Assembly: GCF_000003815.2 (NCBI RefSeq) | Contig: NC_049980.1 | Span: 19,317,994 to 19,381,993 of the forward strand | Reading direction: 5' to 3' | DNA from: Branchiostoma floridae | Lineage: Eukaryota; Chordata; Leptocardii; Amphioxiformes; Branchiostomatidae | Length of the DNA stretch: 64,000 nucleotides | Shown: piece by piece, positions 49,201 through 62,288 of the stretch | Position numbering within the stretch: the first letter of the stretch is position 1 | Layout: the number at the start of each line of letters is the position of its first letter | The notes under the pieces: model-generated | Databases searched by the model: none | The model's input: only the letters and a program-made list of their open reading frames with translations | What the model was told of the DNA's origin: nothing | Program-made: the position numbers and the translations under genes

Positions 49201-52200
49201 ATCCCAGGGTAAACAGGGCTGGTGATGAAAGTTGCAGCTGCTGGTATGTAGGCACCATTCTTNNNNNNNNNNNNNNNNNNNNNNNNNNNNNNNNNNNNNN
49301 NNNNNNNNNNNNNNNNNNNNNNNNNNNNNNNNNNNNNNNNNNNNNNNNNNNNNNNNNNNNNNNNNNNNNNNNNNNNNNNNNTGTTAACTACTTCGTATGG
49401 CAGACAACTGCAGCACACTTAATTGATATGACCTCATAACGTAGCTATGATGTATATAATGTATACTACTGGTATAGTCCAGAAGAAATTATTTAGTGGA
49501 CTAAAAGATACCAGAAGCCTATAAAGATAAATGTACATTCTATGAACTATTGAGCGCTCTTGCCAAATCTCTGACCTCATTATTGTATGTTGTTCCAGCC
49601 CTGATGATCTGCACCTTGTTCTTCTATGCCATCACCCTGGGTGGGTTCATCGTCCTGGTGCTGTTCTTCACCAAGCCTGCAGGGTGTGAGCTCAACAAGT
49701 TCATCCTGGCTCTCAACCTTATCCTCTGTATCGTTATCTCCTTCATATCGGTGCTGCCTCCCATACAGAAAGGTAGGTAACATAAAGAGAGCATAACATT
49801 TACTGGTAACTAGTATTAAAAGCTGAGCCAATGAGCTGTTTCCTTTTCACAATTAGTCATTCTGATTAGGTATACAGTCTGATAGTATGAGGCATTGCCA
49901 TATAATGGCTTGAACTGTTTTTGGAATTTAAGCAATATATTAGCCAATGAGCTTTATATGAAGCAACAGGGACAAAAATATGGCAGAAGTATAGTTCTAT
50001 GACATCATGTTCTATGAACTTCCAAGTATTTACAAGTTATCTAAGATGTATACCCACTTTTGCTTAGCAAGGCAAATGCAGTTTCCTGCAATACTCCTGT
50101 ATCCTGCTAGAAATTGCTGTTATGATCAACATAATTCATGTTAGAATGCTTCATCAAAGGCTTAAAATTAACAAAAATCCTTATTGTTCATATTAGGTTG
50201 TCTTTTGACCCATTTTTTTCTCTGTTTGCAGCTTCTCCCCGATCTGGACTACTCCAGGCTGCTATCATCTCAGCATACTGCATGTACCTGACCTACTCAG
50301 CACTGTCTAGTGAACCTGTTTCATACCACAGTAGGTTACCATCTTTGTAGTCCCATGTTTTATTACATGAAAGGAATATTTATTCAAATTATGTTTTATT
50401 GCATGCAAGGAATATTTCTCCACATCATTCTAATTAGTGCTAATGATGATACTCATTACTAGCAATTATGTTTTTTTGGATAAGTGCAATCAGTGCATAT
50501 ATCTTTTAAATTATTACATCATTGAACATCAGAAATATCTACCAGTTACTCTACTTATGTTCTACTTTTCGGCTAAGATCGTAAACCGTCATTTAGAACA
50601 AGTGACAATGTTGTATTCCATGCATTATGAGACCTACAGTGAGAGAAGGTAATAACCTTGATATGTTCCGTTACAGTGGAGAATGTTTTCAACACCACGA
50701 TAAACGCCACAGTTGCAGCACAGGTGGAGGACGGCTGTGTCCCCTCGGAGCTGGTTCGCTCGGACAACAGGATCGTGTCTGGAGTTATCGGCATCCTCAT
50801 CATGTTTGTCATGGTTGTCTATGCCAGGTATGAAGTCAATACAGTCAACACAAATCATACTGTTCATGAGTCTCTGTAATAGATTGATGGAGGAGGTTTT
50901 TTTTATAGCAACTGTCACACAGAAACAGATGTCTGACAGAACGTCAGTCATAAAAGTGATCAACAGGTCCATACTGCCCATAACGTATATAAAGAGCTCT
51001 TGACAAAACCTAGAAGCTCATGGATATCCTTTTGAAATCATGAAAAATCAATAGAATTTACCATTTCGTGTTGAAGCTGTTATGTTCTGAACATTTTCAC
51101 ATTGATGCAGTTAATAAAAAGGGCTGTCATTGCGAGGAAATTACATAACGTTAACATAATGACACCTTGGGTAAAGGTTTGTACCTTGGTACACACACAC
51201 ACACACACACGTAGATTACCTGTACCCATGTGCCTATAAGAAAATATCAATTTCTTTGATATGTAAAGCATGTTTGGATAAAGAAATTCAGTAAGGAAAC
51301 AAGTAAAGAATATATTCCTTGCATGTTTTAGAAACTGTGTAATGAAAGCTAAACATAGCACTGAGAATCAGCTGACTAGTCTGCACCACTTTGGCTTTTC
51401 CTATCATGTAAACTTGTTGTAAATACAGACAAATGAATAAAGACTAAATAATGTGTAACAGTGATAAACTACCAGCTGTAACTTTCATCTTGCTGTCCAT
51501 TCAAGCTTGCTAACAAACCATGGAGGCGTCGGGACGTAGGTACCCACAGTGGATGTGACTCAAATCTATCTCTCTCTCTGCCTCACTCTTGTAACACTCT
51601 TCTTAACTACTGTACTCTCAGTACTCAGCATTTTTGTATCAATTCACTGTTCTGCTGCAACAGTGTTTTTACAACTATGTAGTGAGCAATCAAAATGTTT
51701 GTAGTGATTCACTATATTGTGCTTTGTCCTAATGGATTTACCTTGCCTTCTATCTGTAATAGTATCAGAATGAATACATAGTACATGATGTACTGTCATT
51801 TGCAATGAGAGAAGAACATTCGTCATTTGCACAGGGAGAAGAACATTCTTTAAGACTTGATTTGGTCCTATGATTCTGCATGATGCACATTGGACTTTAA
51901 GTCATTTATAATGTTTACTAAACTACTCTAGATCATTTCAATCAAACTGTTCACTTCACAAATACATTGTTCTGTGGTACATGTAATTTTTGAATGTACC
52001 TTTTTTTTCAAATTTTGTATTACTCTCTCAAGTTGTGTGTAATGCTACTCTTATGTTCAAAGGTTTAATGCTATAGTGTGAATACTAGTGCTGTCTGCTA
52101 TAATGGTAATTTCACAGTCATATTGACTTTTCAAGTTACTACTCCCTAAACTGTCAACCTAGCAAACCCTTGAACCAGTTAGAAGGGGACTGGTACTGTT

Positions 52201-55117
52201 TTCTGTAACAGATATTATTTGATATGCTTCACCCTAGAACTAGATTGTGTACGAGTCATATATGCACTAAGACTGGTGAGATGACTTGCACTGGTTACAG
52301 TCTGAGGTCTGAATGATGAATGATTAATTGTCCATTCATTAAGGCAGGACAAACTGCCAAGGGAGCTGGACTGAAGTGGTGGCATCAATACACCATGGCA
52401 GTACACTCTGCTTCAACAAGGGTACTTCATTAATCGTGATGAANNNNNNNNNNNNNNNNNNNNNNNNNNNNNNNNNNNNNNNNNNNNNNNNNNNNNNNNN
52501 NNNNNNNNNNNNNNNNNNNNNNNNNNNNNNNNNNNNNNNNNNNNNNNNNNNNNNNNNNNNNNNNNNNNNNNNNNNNNNNNNNNNNNNNNNNNNNNNNNNN
52601 NNNNNNNNNNNNNNNNNNNNNNNNNNNNNNNNNNNNNNNNNNNNNNNNNNNNNNNNNNNNNNNNNNNNNNNNNNNNNNNNNNNNNNNNNNNNNNNNNNNN
52701 NNNNNNNNNNNNNNNNNNNNNNNNNNNNNNNNNNNNNNNNNNNNNNNNNNNNNNNNNNNNNNNNNNNNNNNNNNNNNNNNNNNNNNNNNNNNNNNNNNNN
52801 NNNNNNNNNNNNNNNNNNNNNNNNNNNNNNNNNNNAGTGATCCATGGACATGTCATGTTAACAGTAACTGTATATTTTCCATAAACTGAATGGAAAATAT
52901 ACAGTTATACATACAAGAAACTAAATGAAGGGAAGACTTTCAAAGTCTTGCATAACATTCGACTTCAGTCTTCTACAATAATCAAAATCTTTATTGACCT
53001 GTCATGGATAAAACCCTTTGTTGCAGATGAAGATGGGAAGAAGACAGTTGACAATGAGCAGGATGGGGTAGTGTACTCTTACTCCTTCTTCCACTTTGTG
53101 TTCCTCCTGGCCTCACTCTACATCATGATGACACTCACCAACTGGTACAAGTAAGTCACAGCATAACTTTCATATTGTTTCATTATTTAAAGTTTTACAC
53201 TAAGATTTGTGTTTCAGAATGAGCATGTAACACCATAGGAAATAAGACATTTTACTGCTCTAATACAGTACATCAGTTTTCTGTCATGGTAGTATGATTT
53301 TATGTTGTTACATGTATAGCTATCATCATGTCACACATTAGATCATACAAACCAAACATCATTTCATATCAGTGTCACAATGTTCATGTCAAGTGTTTTT
53401 GCCCCACTCAAGCCCAAAGTCAGTGCGAGACGTGCTTGCATTCGGAGCGACCTGGGCGTCCGTCTGGGTGAAGGTGTCGTCCAGTTGGGTTTGCTTCGTA
53501 CTGTACCTGTGGACACTCATAGCCCCTTTGTGTTGTCCCAACCGAGAGTTCCCCCAGTAACAACCAGTTGTCAATCATTGATGTAAGAAGTAGGCAAGTG
53601 ACAGTCGTTGGTGGGCACTTTGTAATCCTGTCAACACAGTTCTGGCAGGAATAAGCTCAAATTGTAAAAGTTGGCAGGCATTGCTGATACAAAGTACCAA
53701 TCGTTATAAAAGAAATATATACAACAAGCAAAAAAGCAGTTTTAATGATCAAATTATTTTCTACAGTTGTCATTCCAAACCAGAATTTTGTTCACAGATG
53801 CATGATGTAATGTTACAAGTATCTTTTATTGTTTGCATATTTCTCAACATACTCTAGATAAAAGGATTGTGGATGCATGTCTTAGTTTCTTGTGGTCAAC
53901 AGTCTGAAATTTGGTTGAAATTGCTGGAGTGTGAGGAGAATGGTGGTGGTGCATCGCTGGTGACCCCTCTGTGGTGACCCTTCCAATCTGCAGTCACCAT
54001 GCTTCCTTCTTACGGCATCTGGCATTGGTATCATCTGTGTGTTGTGACCACACTTATTTCTTTGCAGCTTGTTGTGTTCATAGCACCTTTCTTCAAGGAA
54101 TCAGCTCAAAATGAAGCTTGCAGTGTATTAGTGTATTTGTTTCTTTCCTGCAGTTCATCATAACATTGGTGTAAAGTACATGTATGTTTCTGTATTTTAT
54201 TTTTTCCTTGTGATATTTTTGAAATCCTTATTTTATTTCAGTATTGGTTTGAAAAAGCCAGACTGGTGCTGCATACTCTGCAGGTGTTTTCTCTCTTGTG
54301 CTGTGTACTGTGTGCTGCTACAGACATGCAGCAATATTCTCTGTTTCATACAACATGTAACACAGTCGTAGAGGCTTGCACTGTTTGAGTTTCTATCTTA
54401 AGACCCAGGTGCTGCATAGTACTTTCTTCACTATAATTTTCCTTCTAGCCACCCACATTACAACTTCTTTCACCTGGAAGATTTGTACAACACCAGTTGG
54501 TAGAACGTTGGTCTAGAATATATGCCAGAGGACTAGCCATGTAAAACTGTGCGGCATTGCCGCACATGGTACTACAGACACAATTTTCATGTCAACCACT
54601 TGTGGTACCATTCAACATCCACCACTTTGGTTGCTGGCATACAGAGCACAGTTGATGAAACTTGTGTCTTCAGTACCTTGCACGGCAATGCGACACAGTT
54701 TCACAAAAGCTAATCCTTTGGTTCACATTCCTGACCAACTTCCTATCAAATGATGCTGTCCAAATCCTGCCCAGTGTTGAGAACACCTCAGCACTGTGCC
54801 ATGCTGTATAGGGCAGGTACTCAGTGAGAGGAGTTTAAAGGCAGAGGGTGCCACATGTCCATGTAGCAGCACAAGTGTGCTTGTTTTTGTACATCTGTGC
54901 TATGGTGTTGGTGTTGGCTGAGTACATTGTAGTTACCATAATATCTTGTTTTTCTGCCTTCTCTCCACTCTTTAGTCCGGGCAGAGCAAGCATTATAAAC
55001 TTTGGTTTCTCCTGGGCATCAGTGTGGGTGCGGCTATCGTCCTGTTGGGCATGTATGGTGGTGTATGTGTGGACTCTGATCGCACCAATCTGTCTACCAA
55101 ACAGGGAGTTTGCTTAG
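46203..55117 (+). CDS. SERINC: Serine incorporator (SERINC/TMS family) membrane protein
   Basis: Multipass membrane protein of the SERINC family; known members act in lipid handling at cell membranes and vertebrate ones restrict some retroviruses. Exons: 46203-46241, 47109-47276, 47838-48022, 48359-48441, 48824-48917, 49208 into the gap at 49263, 49599-49772, 50232-50330, 50677-50827, 53027-53150, then either 53413-53560 or 54976-55117. Family marks: [13 protein letters not shown] start, [11 protein letters not shown] and TTTRIMYT in exon 2, SGLLQ in exon 8, [16 protein letters not shown] and [13 protein letters not shown] in exon 10, SWASVWV and WTLIAP in the last exons. Exon 9 ends in phase 2 but exon 10 begins in phase 1, so at least one exon is missing, probably inside the gap at 52444-52835. 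About ten transmembrane helices are expected. The member number is not assigned. Confidence 0.93.
48045..48290 (+). mobile_element. tRNA-derived SINE in SERINC intron 3
   Basis: A B-box-like GAGTTCAAATCC preceded by an A-box-like AGTCCAGTGGTGGG about 40 bp upstream shows a tRNA-related head. The GC-rich body (CCCGCGGGTCGGATCACC) ends in an AT-rich tail. No clear target duplication. It is not a functional tRNA, because the acceptor stem does not pair. Confidence 0.6.
49263..49381. other. Assembly gap (119 N)
   Basis: Hides the end of SERINC exon 6, which reads CWYVGTIL up to the first N. Confidence 0.99.
51192..51210 (+). repeat. AC dinucleotide repeat
   Basis: Nine or so AC units in a SERINC intron. 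Confidence 0.85.
52444..52835. other. Assembly gap (392 N)
   Basis: Lies in the SERINC intron where phase shows that at least one exon is missing, the one expected to encode the variable loop after the VVYAR segment. Confidence 0.99.
52865..52907. repeat. 18-bp perfect hairpin
   Basis: TAACTGTATATTTTCCAT pairs exactly with its complement at 52890-52907 around a seven-base loop. It lies just after an assembly gap in a SERINC intron. The stem is too short for a typical microRNA precursor; a palindromic repeat is more likely. Confidence 0.7.
53413..53560 (+). CDS. SERINC: SERINC alternative last exon A
   Basis: After the acceptor CACTCAAG, phase-2 joining to exon 10 gives [20 protein letters not shown], then VWVKVSSSW, a hydrophobic span and WTLIAP, ending PNREFPQ and TAA. 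This is the canonical final transmembrane helix and short tail of the family. Confidence 0.88.
54976..55117 (+). CDS. SERINC: SERINC alternative last exon B
   Basis: After the acceptor CTCTTTAG, the same phase gives [20 protein letters not shown], then [18 protein letters not shown], ending PNREFA and TAG. It has the same length class and the same conserved residues as exon A, 1.4 kb upstream, but differs at many positions. The two must be mutually exclusive because each ends in a stop. Confidence 0.88.
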
Positions 55118-58100
55118 GAGCATTGTAGTCACTTGCACCTCATGGGAAACTTTTTTCTCTGTTAGCAACAACATAGTGGCTATTGGGTAAGGGCAAATGA
55201 TTCAGTAAACAATCCTCTAGATTCATGTTTCAGAACCATCATTTGGAAATCAATAGGCAATAGTAGTAAAAAGCAAGATCATGTTATAGGTTGTTTGCAC
55301 ATGACGTCACATTGCTTGTTGGTTGAACCTGGAAAGTCCTATGAATTTGCTTGTCCATATGTCATGATTAGTTGACTAATAGCAATATTTTTGTGAAGTC
55401 TCAAATTCAAATTCAGGTTTTAACCACTCAGCATGGCAGACAATATTTACATCATAGGTATACGCATGTGAGTGCAAACAACCATAGAGAAAAAATGTAC
55501 CGGTATTTTCATGATAGATGTGCTGTGGATCATCATGTCATCACCCCTCAGCCATAGATGTAAAATGTTGACAATTTGTACTAAAGAAACTTGTATATGT
55601 ACATCTTCTATTTTTTCAACTTGTGCATTATCGGCTCACCTTCAGAGGAAAATGCCCTTTTTAAATGTTCAGGAACAATGACAAGAAACCTTGAATTCAA
55701 AGTACACTTGCCATGTAGACTTATGTGTTCACTTCACTCAAGTCAATGTTTCATCGATGTTAGGCATAGAATGTATGATTATAGTTGCAGTTTCCAAGTT
55801 CAAAAATACAGATATGGTACTACTAAAATTGACTCATAGTTAGTTCAAATGATACACTTTTGGTTGTAAGAAACAATATACTGGGTAGTAAATGTAATTG
55901 AAAAGTTTATCATCTATAAAGCCATACTTTATTTCATGGTGATTCTATGGGAGTATAGAAGGCTTCATCAGTTATACTGGAATGCAGCTTTTTTTTACTA
56001 CCAGAGAAAAGCATTTAAAACAGTAACTGTAATACATTTTACCATAAACATTTACCATACCTGTATATTACACTAGACTCATAAAAAGCAAAAATATTGT
56101 GCATCTACTGAAATTAAGTGGCATTTACTATTAGTCATAGTAAGATTGTGACAGTGGTTACGATGGTGTCTAAAAGCTTGCTTGATGGGTCAACTTTGTA
56201 CATAGATTAGGTTTGACAGTTAACAACAGTCTATGGACAAAGGAAAAAGCATGTAATGCTTAGTAATATTTTATCTTTTGTCCACAATCCTTTCCCCATG
56301 CCAATGATAGCATGTTTGAAAAAAGTTACTTTTTCCTAAGAAAAGGAACATTACGGAAAGTCTTCTTTTTTGCTTTGGGTCATCTACCGCTAATTTACAT
56401 GTAAATCTAACAATATCCAACAAAAGAAGACAAGAAGTAGTACCTTTCCTAGCCATAAACATTGTCTTGGAATGACTTTTTTTCAGAGGTAAATTTTTCA
56501 TTTGATCCATTTTCACATTATAGTGAGCAATGTGGGCAAAAAAACAAAATTACAAATAGCTGGTATCTGTAGATGTCTTATCATTTGAAGTATTGTCCAT
56601 CTATTTCATAGGTTGCACTATTTTACATACAGTGAGTACCATGTACAGCAAGTCAACAAGCATTCTTTAAAATTTGTTGTTTGATTATACAAGTTAATTG
56701 AGGATCTATTTGATATGTAATATTAATTAATTATTGTTATGCATGGTTTGATGTAGAAACTGCTGAACACAATAGAATCAAAACTGTAAAGGGAAAAGAA
56801 ACTTGACCACTCTAAAATTAGTTCAGTTGCTTTTAGCATGTAACAATCAAGAGAAGACACAAATTTGTGTACAACTATTTGATTTTAATCTAATGCAGGG
56901 TGTATTTACAAAGATTTAGCATTGCATAACAATATATATGTATAGTATTATTATTATTGTGTACAATGAAATGTGATATAAATATGCACATCATCTGCTA
57001 ACCTGGATGCATTTTACTGTTCTTATGATATGATGTTGTACATATTAACTGAAGTAATTTTTTACCATTAAGGAGCTGAATCAATTTCATTCAGGAAAGG
57101 TTGACATTCATCCAGAAAACAACTGTCTTAAGCTTATACAATTACCACAGATGGTCAAGGGAGCTGTGATTTGATCAATGATTGTAAGTTCTCTGTGTAT
57201 GTGCAATGAAATGTCAATAACATTTTTCCAACTGATAATCAAGGCTGCATGTTTGCAACGGAAGCAGAAATTAAACTGTAGTCATGTATTATCTTGCTGC
57301 TGTCTTTCTTCAGTATGATTTATCAACATAGGGTTAATGTCATGGTGTGTATATGGTGTCAAAAAGCCCGTAAGATTTCTATACATCAAATAAACCACAG
57401 AAAGTAGCAAGGTGGTAGATGAGATGAGGGCTGCTAAAATCCAATGTCAATTGGATGTTAAGATCCATCAGTCATGGCTATTGGCAGACCAATAGTTTTT
57501 CACCCTCATACAAAAAGTATACATCAATGTCAATTCCTGATCTGTCAATCACTGATGATGCTTACTTGTACATTTGTGTACTGTCTGCTTTGGTTTTTAC
57601 TTTTTTAGTAATGAAGGTGAGATAGTCTAGAAATTTCAGACATGAACCAAGGAATGGCTCATTACACCATGAAAAGGAACACTACTATGATTCTGAGTCT
57701 TTGATTCTTGACAGTAGTGCTCTTATTTTCCAGATACAGCTAGGTTACAACACTAAGGGCTTGCCACGGGGACAGTAACAATGGACAAAATACAAGGAAA
57801 CATTCAAATCAAATTTGATAGACAGTGGTATACCTAAAAAATTATAGTGTGTCACAGGCCGACAATGGTTCACAAATTCCTTTACATCTGAATGAGATGA
57901 ATTATACTCATTGTAACAACATTACATCTTAGAACTCTATGGTAACATGCATTTCATTTCAACAACAAAAATCGGACCACTTGGTTGGTGACAGAATGAA
58001 AACTTAACATGCACAGAGGTCGAACAAAACCTTAAGAAAAGCAATAACTTGACATCCTTGTGTCCACATAGAAGAGTGCAGATTGGCCTAGGTCATTTTG

Positions 58101-58390
58101 CATATGGGGTATGGGTTCATTGCTCTCTCTTAGCACGTAGCTGACCTTATTACAGCAAATCCTAATGCTATTTCATGGACAACTTCCAATGAAAAGTCCA
58201 CCGTCGAAAGCATACATGTGAACTGTTACTTGCCTAGTATTTGCATGTCAGTCCTCACCTAACCAAGCCACTCACAGGTAGAAAGTCTCACCTACATTTC
58301 TTTTTGGGCGTAAGCTGAGTGGAGAGGGGATAGTGTAACGCATGCGACTCGGACACATTCGCAGATGACTAAAAACGGGAAATTTTCCAA
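55118..58390. other. SERINC 3' UTR and convergent spacer
   Basis: AT-rich with no coding exon recognised. SERINC (plus) and the GPCR (minus) converge here. Plus-strand AATAAA at 57388-57393 is one candidate SERINC polyadenylation signal. Long apparent frames are short and unsupported. Confidence 0.5.
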
Positions 58391-61300
58391 TCACATGAAA
58401 TTTTTCTCGTGGGATTTGAACACCGCCATTTCAGATGCGCCCCCGAAAATTGTTTGCTCTGAGTCGCTTGACATGGGCCATGGGTTGGGGTGGCAGTCCG
58501 AAGTCGAGGTGGAGCTTGTGAAACCTGAATTGGCGCTACCAGAAGTTACACGCCAGGGAGACTCGCGCCTGGATACCCGGGACCCGCCCCCCAGTTGTGT
58601 GGCGTGAGTATTCTTACTCTTGGAGTTATTCCTGCGGAAGGCGGCCTCGCAGCGGCGAAGCATCGAACGATTCAGCACAAAGGCCAGAGCCACCAGAAAA
58701 GCCTGGGCAGCGCTCAGCACTGTGAAGATATAATCTAAGACCAGGCTACGCACAAAGGATACCGCAAAGCCCAATCCCCAAGTGAAGCCCAACAGGACAG
58801 TGATCCTGACGTACACCCACAGGAGGCTGCGGCTCTTGTCACGCCGTATCTTGGACACCGCTTTGGTTGCCTTCTGAAGAGCCACCACAGTGAGGACCAT
58901 GAAGATCGCGTTCGTGATCAGAACCAGTGCGACAGGGCCACCGAAGACCGCCAGGAGAGCATACGGCTCACCTATCCAGCAAGCCTGCCCGCCATAGCCA
59001 ACGCTGACGGTGGTGATACACGGGCAGAAATCCACGAAGGCGGTCACCCCAACAACAACAGCTGGTAGCAGCCATGTGTACAGAATGTACAGGCGGTAGG
59101 AGTTGAATCTGCTTTCGGAAATGCCGCGAGAGAAGGTGTTGTGGAGGTCGAAAGCGAGAGCACTCATGGTGAGGAAGGCAGCAAGGAAGAGATAGTGGCC
59201 TAGAACGGCAACGAAGTAACAGAACGCTGTTGATACCTGTGCGACCACCCTGCCCAGAAACACCGACTGGGCTGCAGTAAGTGTGATAACGAGCTGCATC
59301 TTCAGGCGACCGGGGATGGAATGATACTCCCGGGTCACCACGCAGAGCGCCAGGTAAACTATCCCGCCCACCGCCGACAGCGCTGTCAGAGCGATGTTCA
59401 GGATACCAGTCACGTTGTCCTCGGCGTGATGTGCCTCTGTGGTGGGATGAGTCTCGGGGGTTGGGTTATCACAGTCGGTGCAGTTGTCTACCGTCAAGTT
59501 CGGGCTGATAAACTCTTGGCAGGGTTCGCTATCTATGCTTATGCCTACCGCCGAAATGCCTCCGCCTGAGACGACCTGCGTCTGTCCGTCCACGCAGATC
59601 TCGCCAGGTGGCGCCTGTGTGGGCTCGGCGATGATTTGCCGACATTGGCGACTGAGGAGATCGTAGGTACTCCCCGGTGGACACTTGCTCGAGGAGTCGG
59701 TGTTGAGCGGGTTGAAGTTGAAGAGAATGGTGAGGGAGAGGAGGTGGAGCTGAGAAGCGCCCCCACACGACCTGCAGGACGTCATGCCGCAACTCAGAAC
59801 TTCCAGCTCCTGGGAATGCACGCCTTCGCATTGGGCACAGTACACGTTTCTGCGGAAACGAGAACGATCACATGTAACATGATCAACTCTCATAATTCCG
59901 AAGGGTGGCCCAAGCAAGCTACATTAAAAAGTGTTATCGAGGCCTTCTCCGTTAAGAATGTCTCGAACACCTGACTTTCTGAAGTGTCATAGCTTGGGAT
60001 TCCTGTTGATGCATTTAGGTCTATTTGAATACATGGTTGTCGTAATGGGGTGGTCTTCAGCTAAAACATGAGAGTTGATATTGCCCAAAACATAACCGGG
60101 CTCACAAAATCCACTGGCACAACACCACAAAAGTGAGAGTGTAACAATACACACCATAACATTTTGCTGAAGCCTTTTTTTTAAACTCACCTGTATATTC
60201 CAGTATCCCCGCTGACATACGCTGCGTGCCCCGCACACAGCTCCGCAAAGCAATTGCCTCCTTGGTCACTCTGGTAGTTAGTTTTTCTGGGCACGCACTC
60301 TCTAGTCTTTACCGGAGGCCTGAAGTACGCGCGCCCCTGGCCGGACTGGATGGCTGCAATAGTGGCGTTCAACTTAGCCTCTTCTGACCCGACCAGCTCA
60401 AGGTTACCACTTATCCCTAGCGTCCAGAATGTGACATTGTGGCCGCCATTACACACGGCGCAGTAGACGTTCCTGTAGGCGACGTCGGACGTGACGTCGC
60501 TAACCGGGTTGTAGAAGATGACGTCGCTGACGTCCGTGTAGTCCACATCGGCGCGCAGGCATCCCTTGCGCGTGACGCTGTCGGTCCACGTCTCAGGGCA
60601 GCTGGCGACCATCCAGACGTAACTGTCCGTCCCGCCGTTCCACAGACATTCGTAGGGAGCCGTGTCGTTAGGCACTGCACGGGCTGTGTCGCTTGGAGGG
60701 TCCCCGTCCGAAGCAGAGCAGTGGTCCGAGCAGCAAGAGCCGTTCCCGACACACGATTCCGTGCAGTCACAGAAAGTCTCCGCCGCTCCTGATAAGATAT
60801 TTGCACCACACCGCCAAGTACACGAGTCGGCCATGACGACGGGTCTGCTGGCGGTCTCTATGTCTGAAACAAATAAGACTGAATATGAGCTTTTCTGAAC
60901 CAATATGCGCAATACAATCTCCCCTCTCCAACGTTGACTTAGAGATTAACCCCCTCTCCAACATTGACTTAGAGATTAACAACACACACGAAATTAATAT
61001 GATCTTTGGACCTTGTTAGTGGTATGGTTTTCAGAAATAAACAACAGCGTGCGTTGGAAAGAAATTTCCAAGGTCGATCACACAGATCGAGAACATTACA
61101 ATTCCTAGACCTATCATACCATACTAGGTTATACTATTATTCTTCAGGATTCAGCCAGAGAAAAGATTCAGGTAACGGCGCTGTCACATTCGTCGTTGTA
61201 TACGACTTTGATTGCGTATGATTTTTAAGCAGGCGGTGACAGAACCAGTCGTCGATAAGAATCTAAGACAGCCTTCATCAGTTTAGAAGGTTTGTAGACA

Positions 61301-62288
61301 GCTGAATTTCGTACGGCATATGCAGGACTAACCCAAGTGTAGTCTTTGCCTACCTTTGACTGTGCGGCAAATGTGACCACACCATAAGTCTTCAGACATC
61401 AATAACGATAGGATAGGATAGATTAATAGTCATGTCAACTTACCATCAGTGGCCCCAGCACCTCCACAGAATGTATCCACATCCTTACAGCAGTCGTCGA
61501 AGAGCCGACACTTCGGGTCACACTGACACATGGTTCCGGGGCTCCAGGTGCCGCACCTGTCACTGCAGGTGTCGTTCGGGTGGCAGGTGGGAGGAGTGGG
61601 GACATACAGCAGGGGTGGCGGCGTGGTGGCTTCAGCGACGGGCGGCGGGCCGATCGGCGGGGGGCCGAGGTCGCCTGGTGGTGGGCCTACCACGGGAAGA
61701 GCAGAACATTACAGAATACATGTGCCGACAAACATCATTCGGTAATTTGTTGCAAATGGATAGAAAATATGATAACAAATTAGTTTAATCCTTCGGCAGG
61801 TAGCACGCTCTTTTGGAGTAGCAGCTTCGAAATTTGGTTACCATTCGTACTTATCACCGTTTTACTTTTACCCGTTAAAGATGCTTGGGAGGATAAAGCT
61901 TCGGCTAGCCAGCATATGTTTAGACTGAAAGTTTGTCAGGTAAAACAACTAAAACGCAACGGAAATTACAGTAAATTGTATTGGGCCGGGGGAAATTCGC
62001 ACGAGTAATACTATGTACAACGCACAAGCGACACTTTGCATTCTAAACATTATCTTTTCTTGGGTTTACACGTTAGACGCATTAGAAAATGCGCATTTTT
62101 CTGAAAGTTCGCCAGCCAACATATCTCTAAATCGTATCTTTTCTGTCATTTTTATGGCTTCATTATATATCTATATCCGATATAAAACAATAAAAATACC
62201 TACCAACATCCTGAGCGGCCACGAGTGCTAGAAACAGCAAAGAAATCGCAGTTGCGGAAAGAGACGCCGTCGCCCCAACCGTCCCCAT
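58391..62288 (-). CDS. Somatomedin-B domain, Methuselah-like (family B) seven-transmembrane receptor, complete
   Basis: Likely cell-surface receptor. Exons 62288-62204, 61686-61444, 60863-60191 and 59849-58391 total 2460 nt, 819 residues, all phases closing. Residues 1-26 form a signal peptide. A Pro-rich stretch precedes a somatomedin-B domain at about 63-102 (CSDRC, CQCDPKC, DDCCKD). A second, less regular one lies at about 124-158 (CDCTESC, GSCCSDHC). Two RNVYCAxC segments lie in the remaining extracellular part, one in exon 3 and one across the exon 3/4 junction. Seven transmembrane helices follow at about 480-740, with LGFTWGLGF in helix 6, the family B2 signature. No GPS cleavage motif or GAIN domain is evident, which favours a Methuselah-like type over classical adhesion receptors. 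The tail is Ser/Thr-rich. Ligand unknown. Confidence 0.9.

Noticed and set aside
52865-52907. microRNA precursor
   Set aside because: An 18-bp perfect stem with a seven-base loop is too short.
54242-54371. A third phase-compatible SERINC terminal exon
   Set aside because: It follows an acceptor and stays open to a stop, but lacks the SWASVWV and WTLIAP blocks and is Cys-rich in an unlike way. Chance is the simpler explanation.
54489-54540. tRNA-like A box (AGTTGGTAGAACGTTGG)
   Set aside because: No B box, no pairing acceptor stem and no anticodon arm; probably coincidence or a very old SINE fragment.
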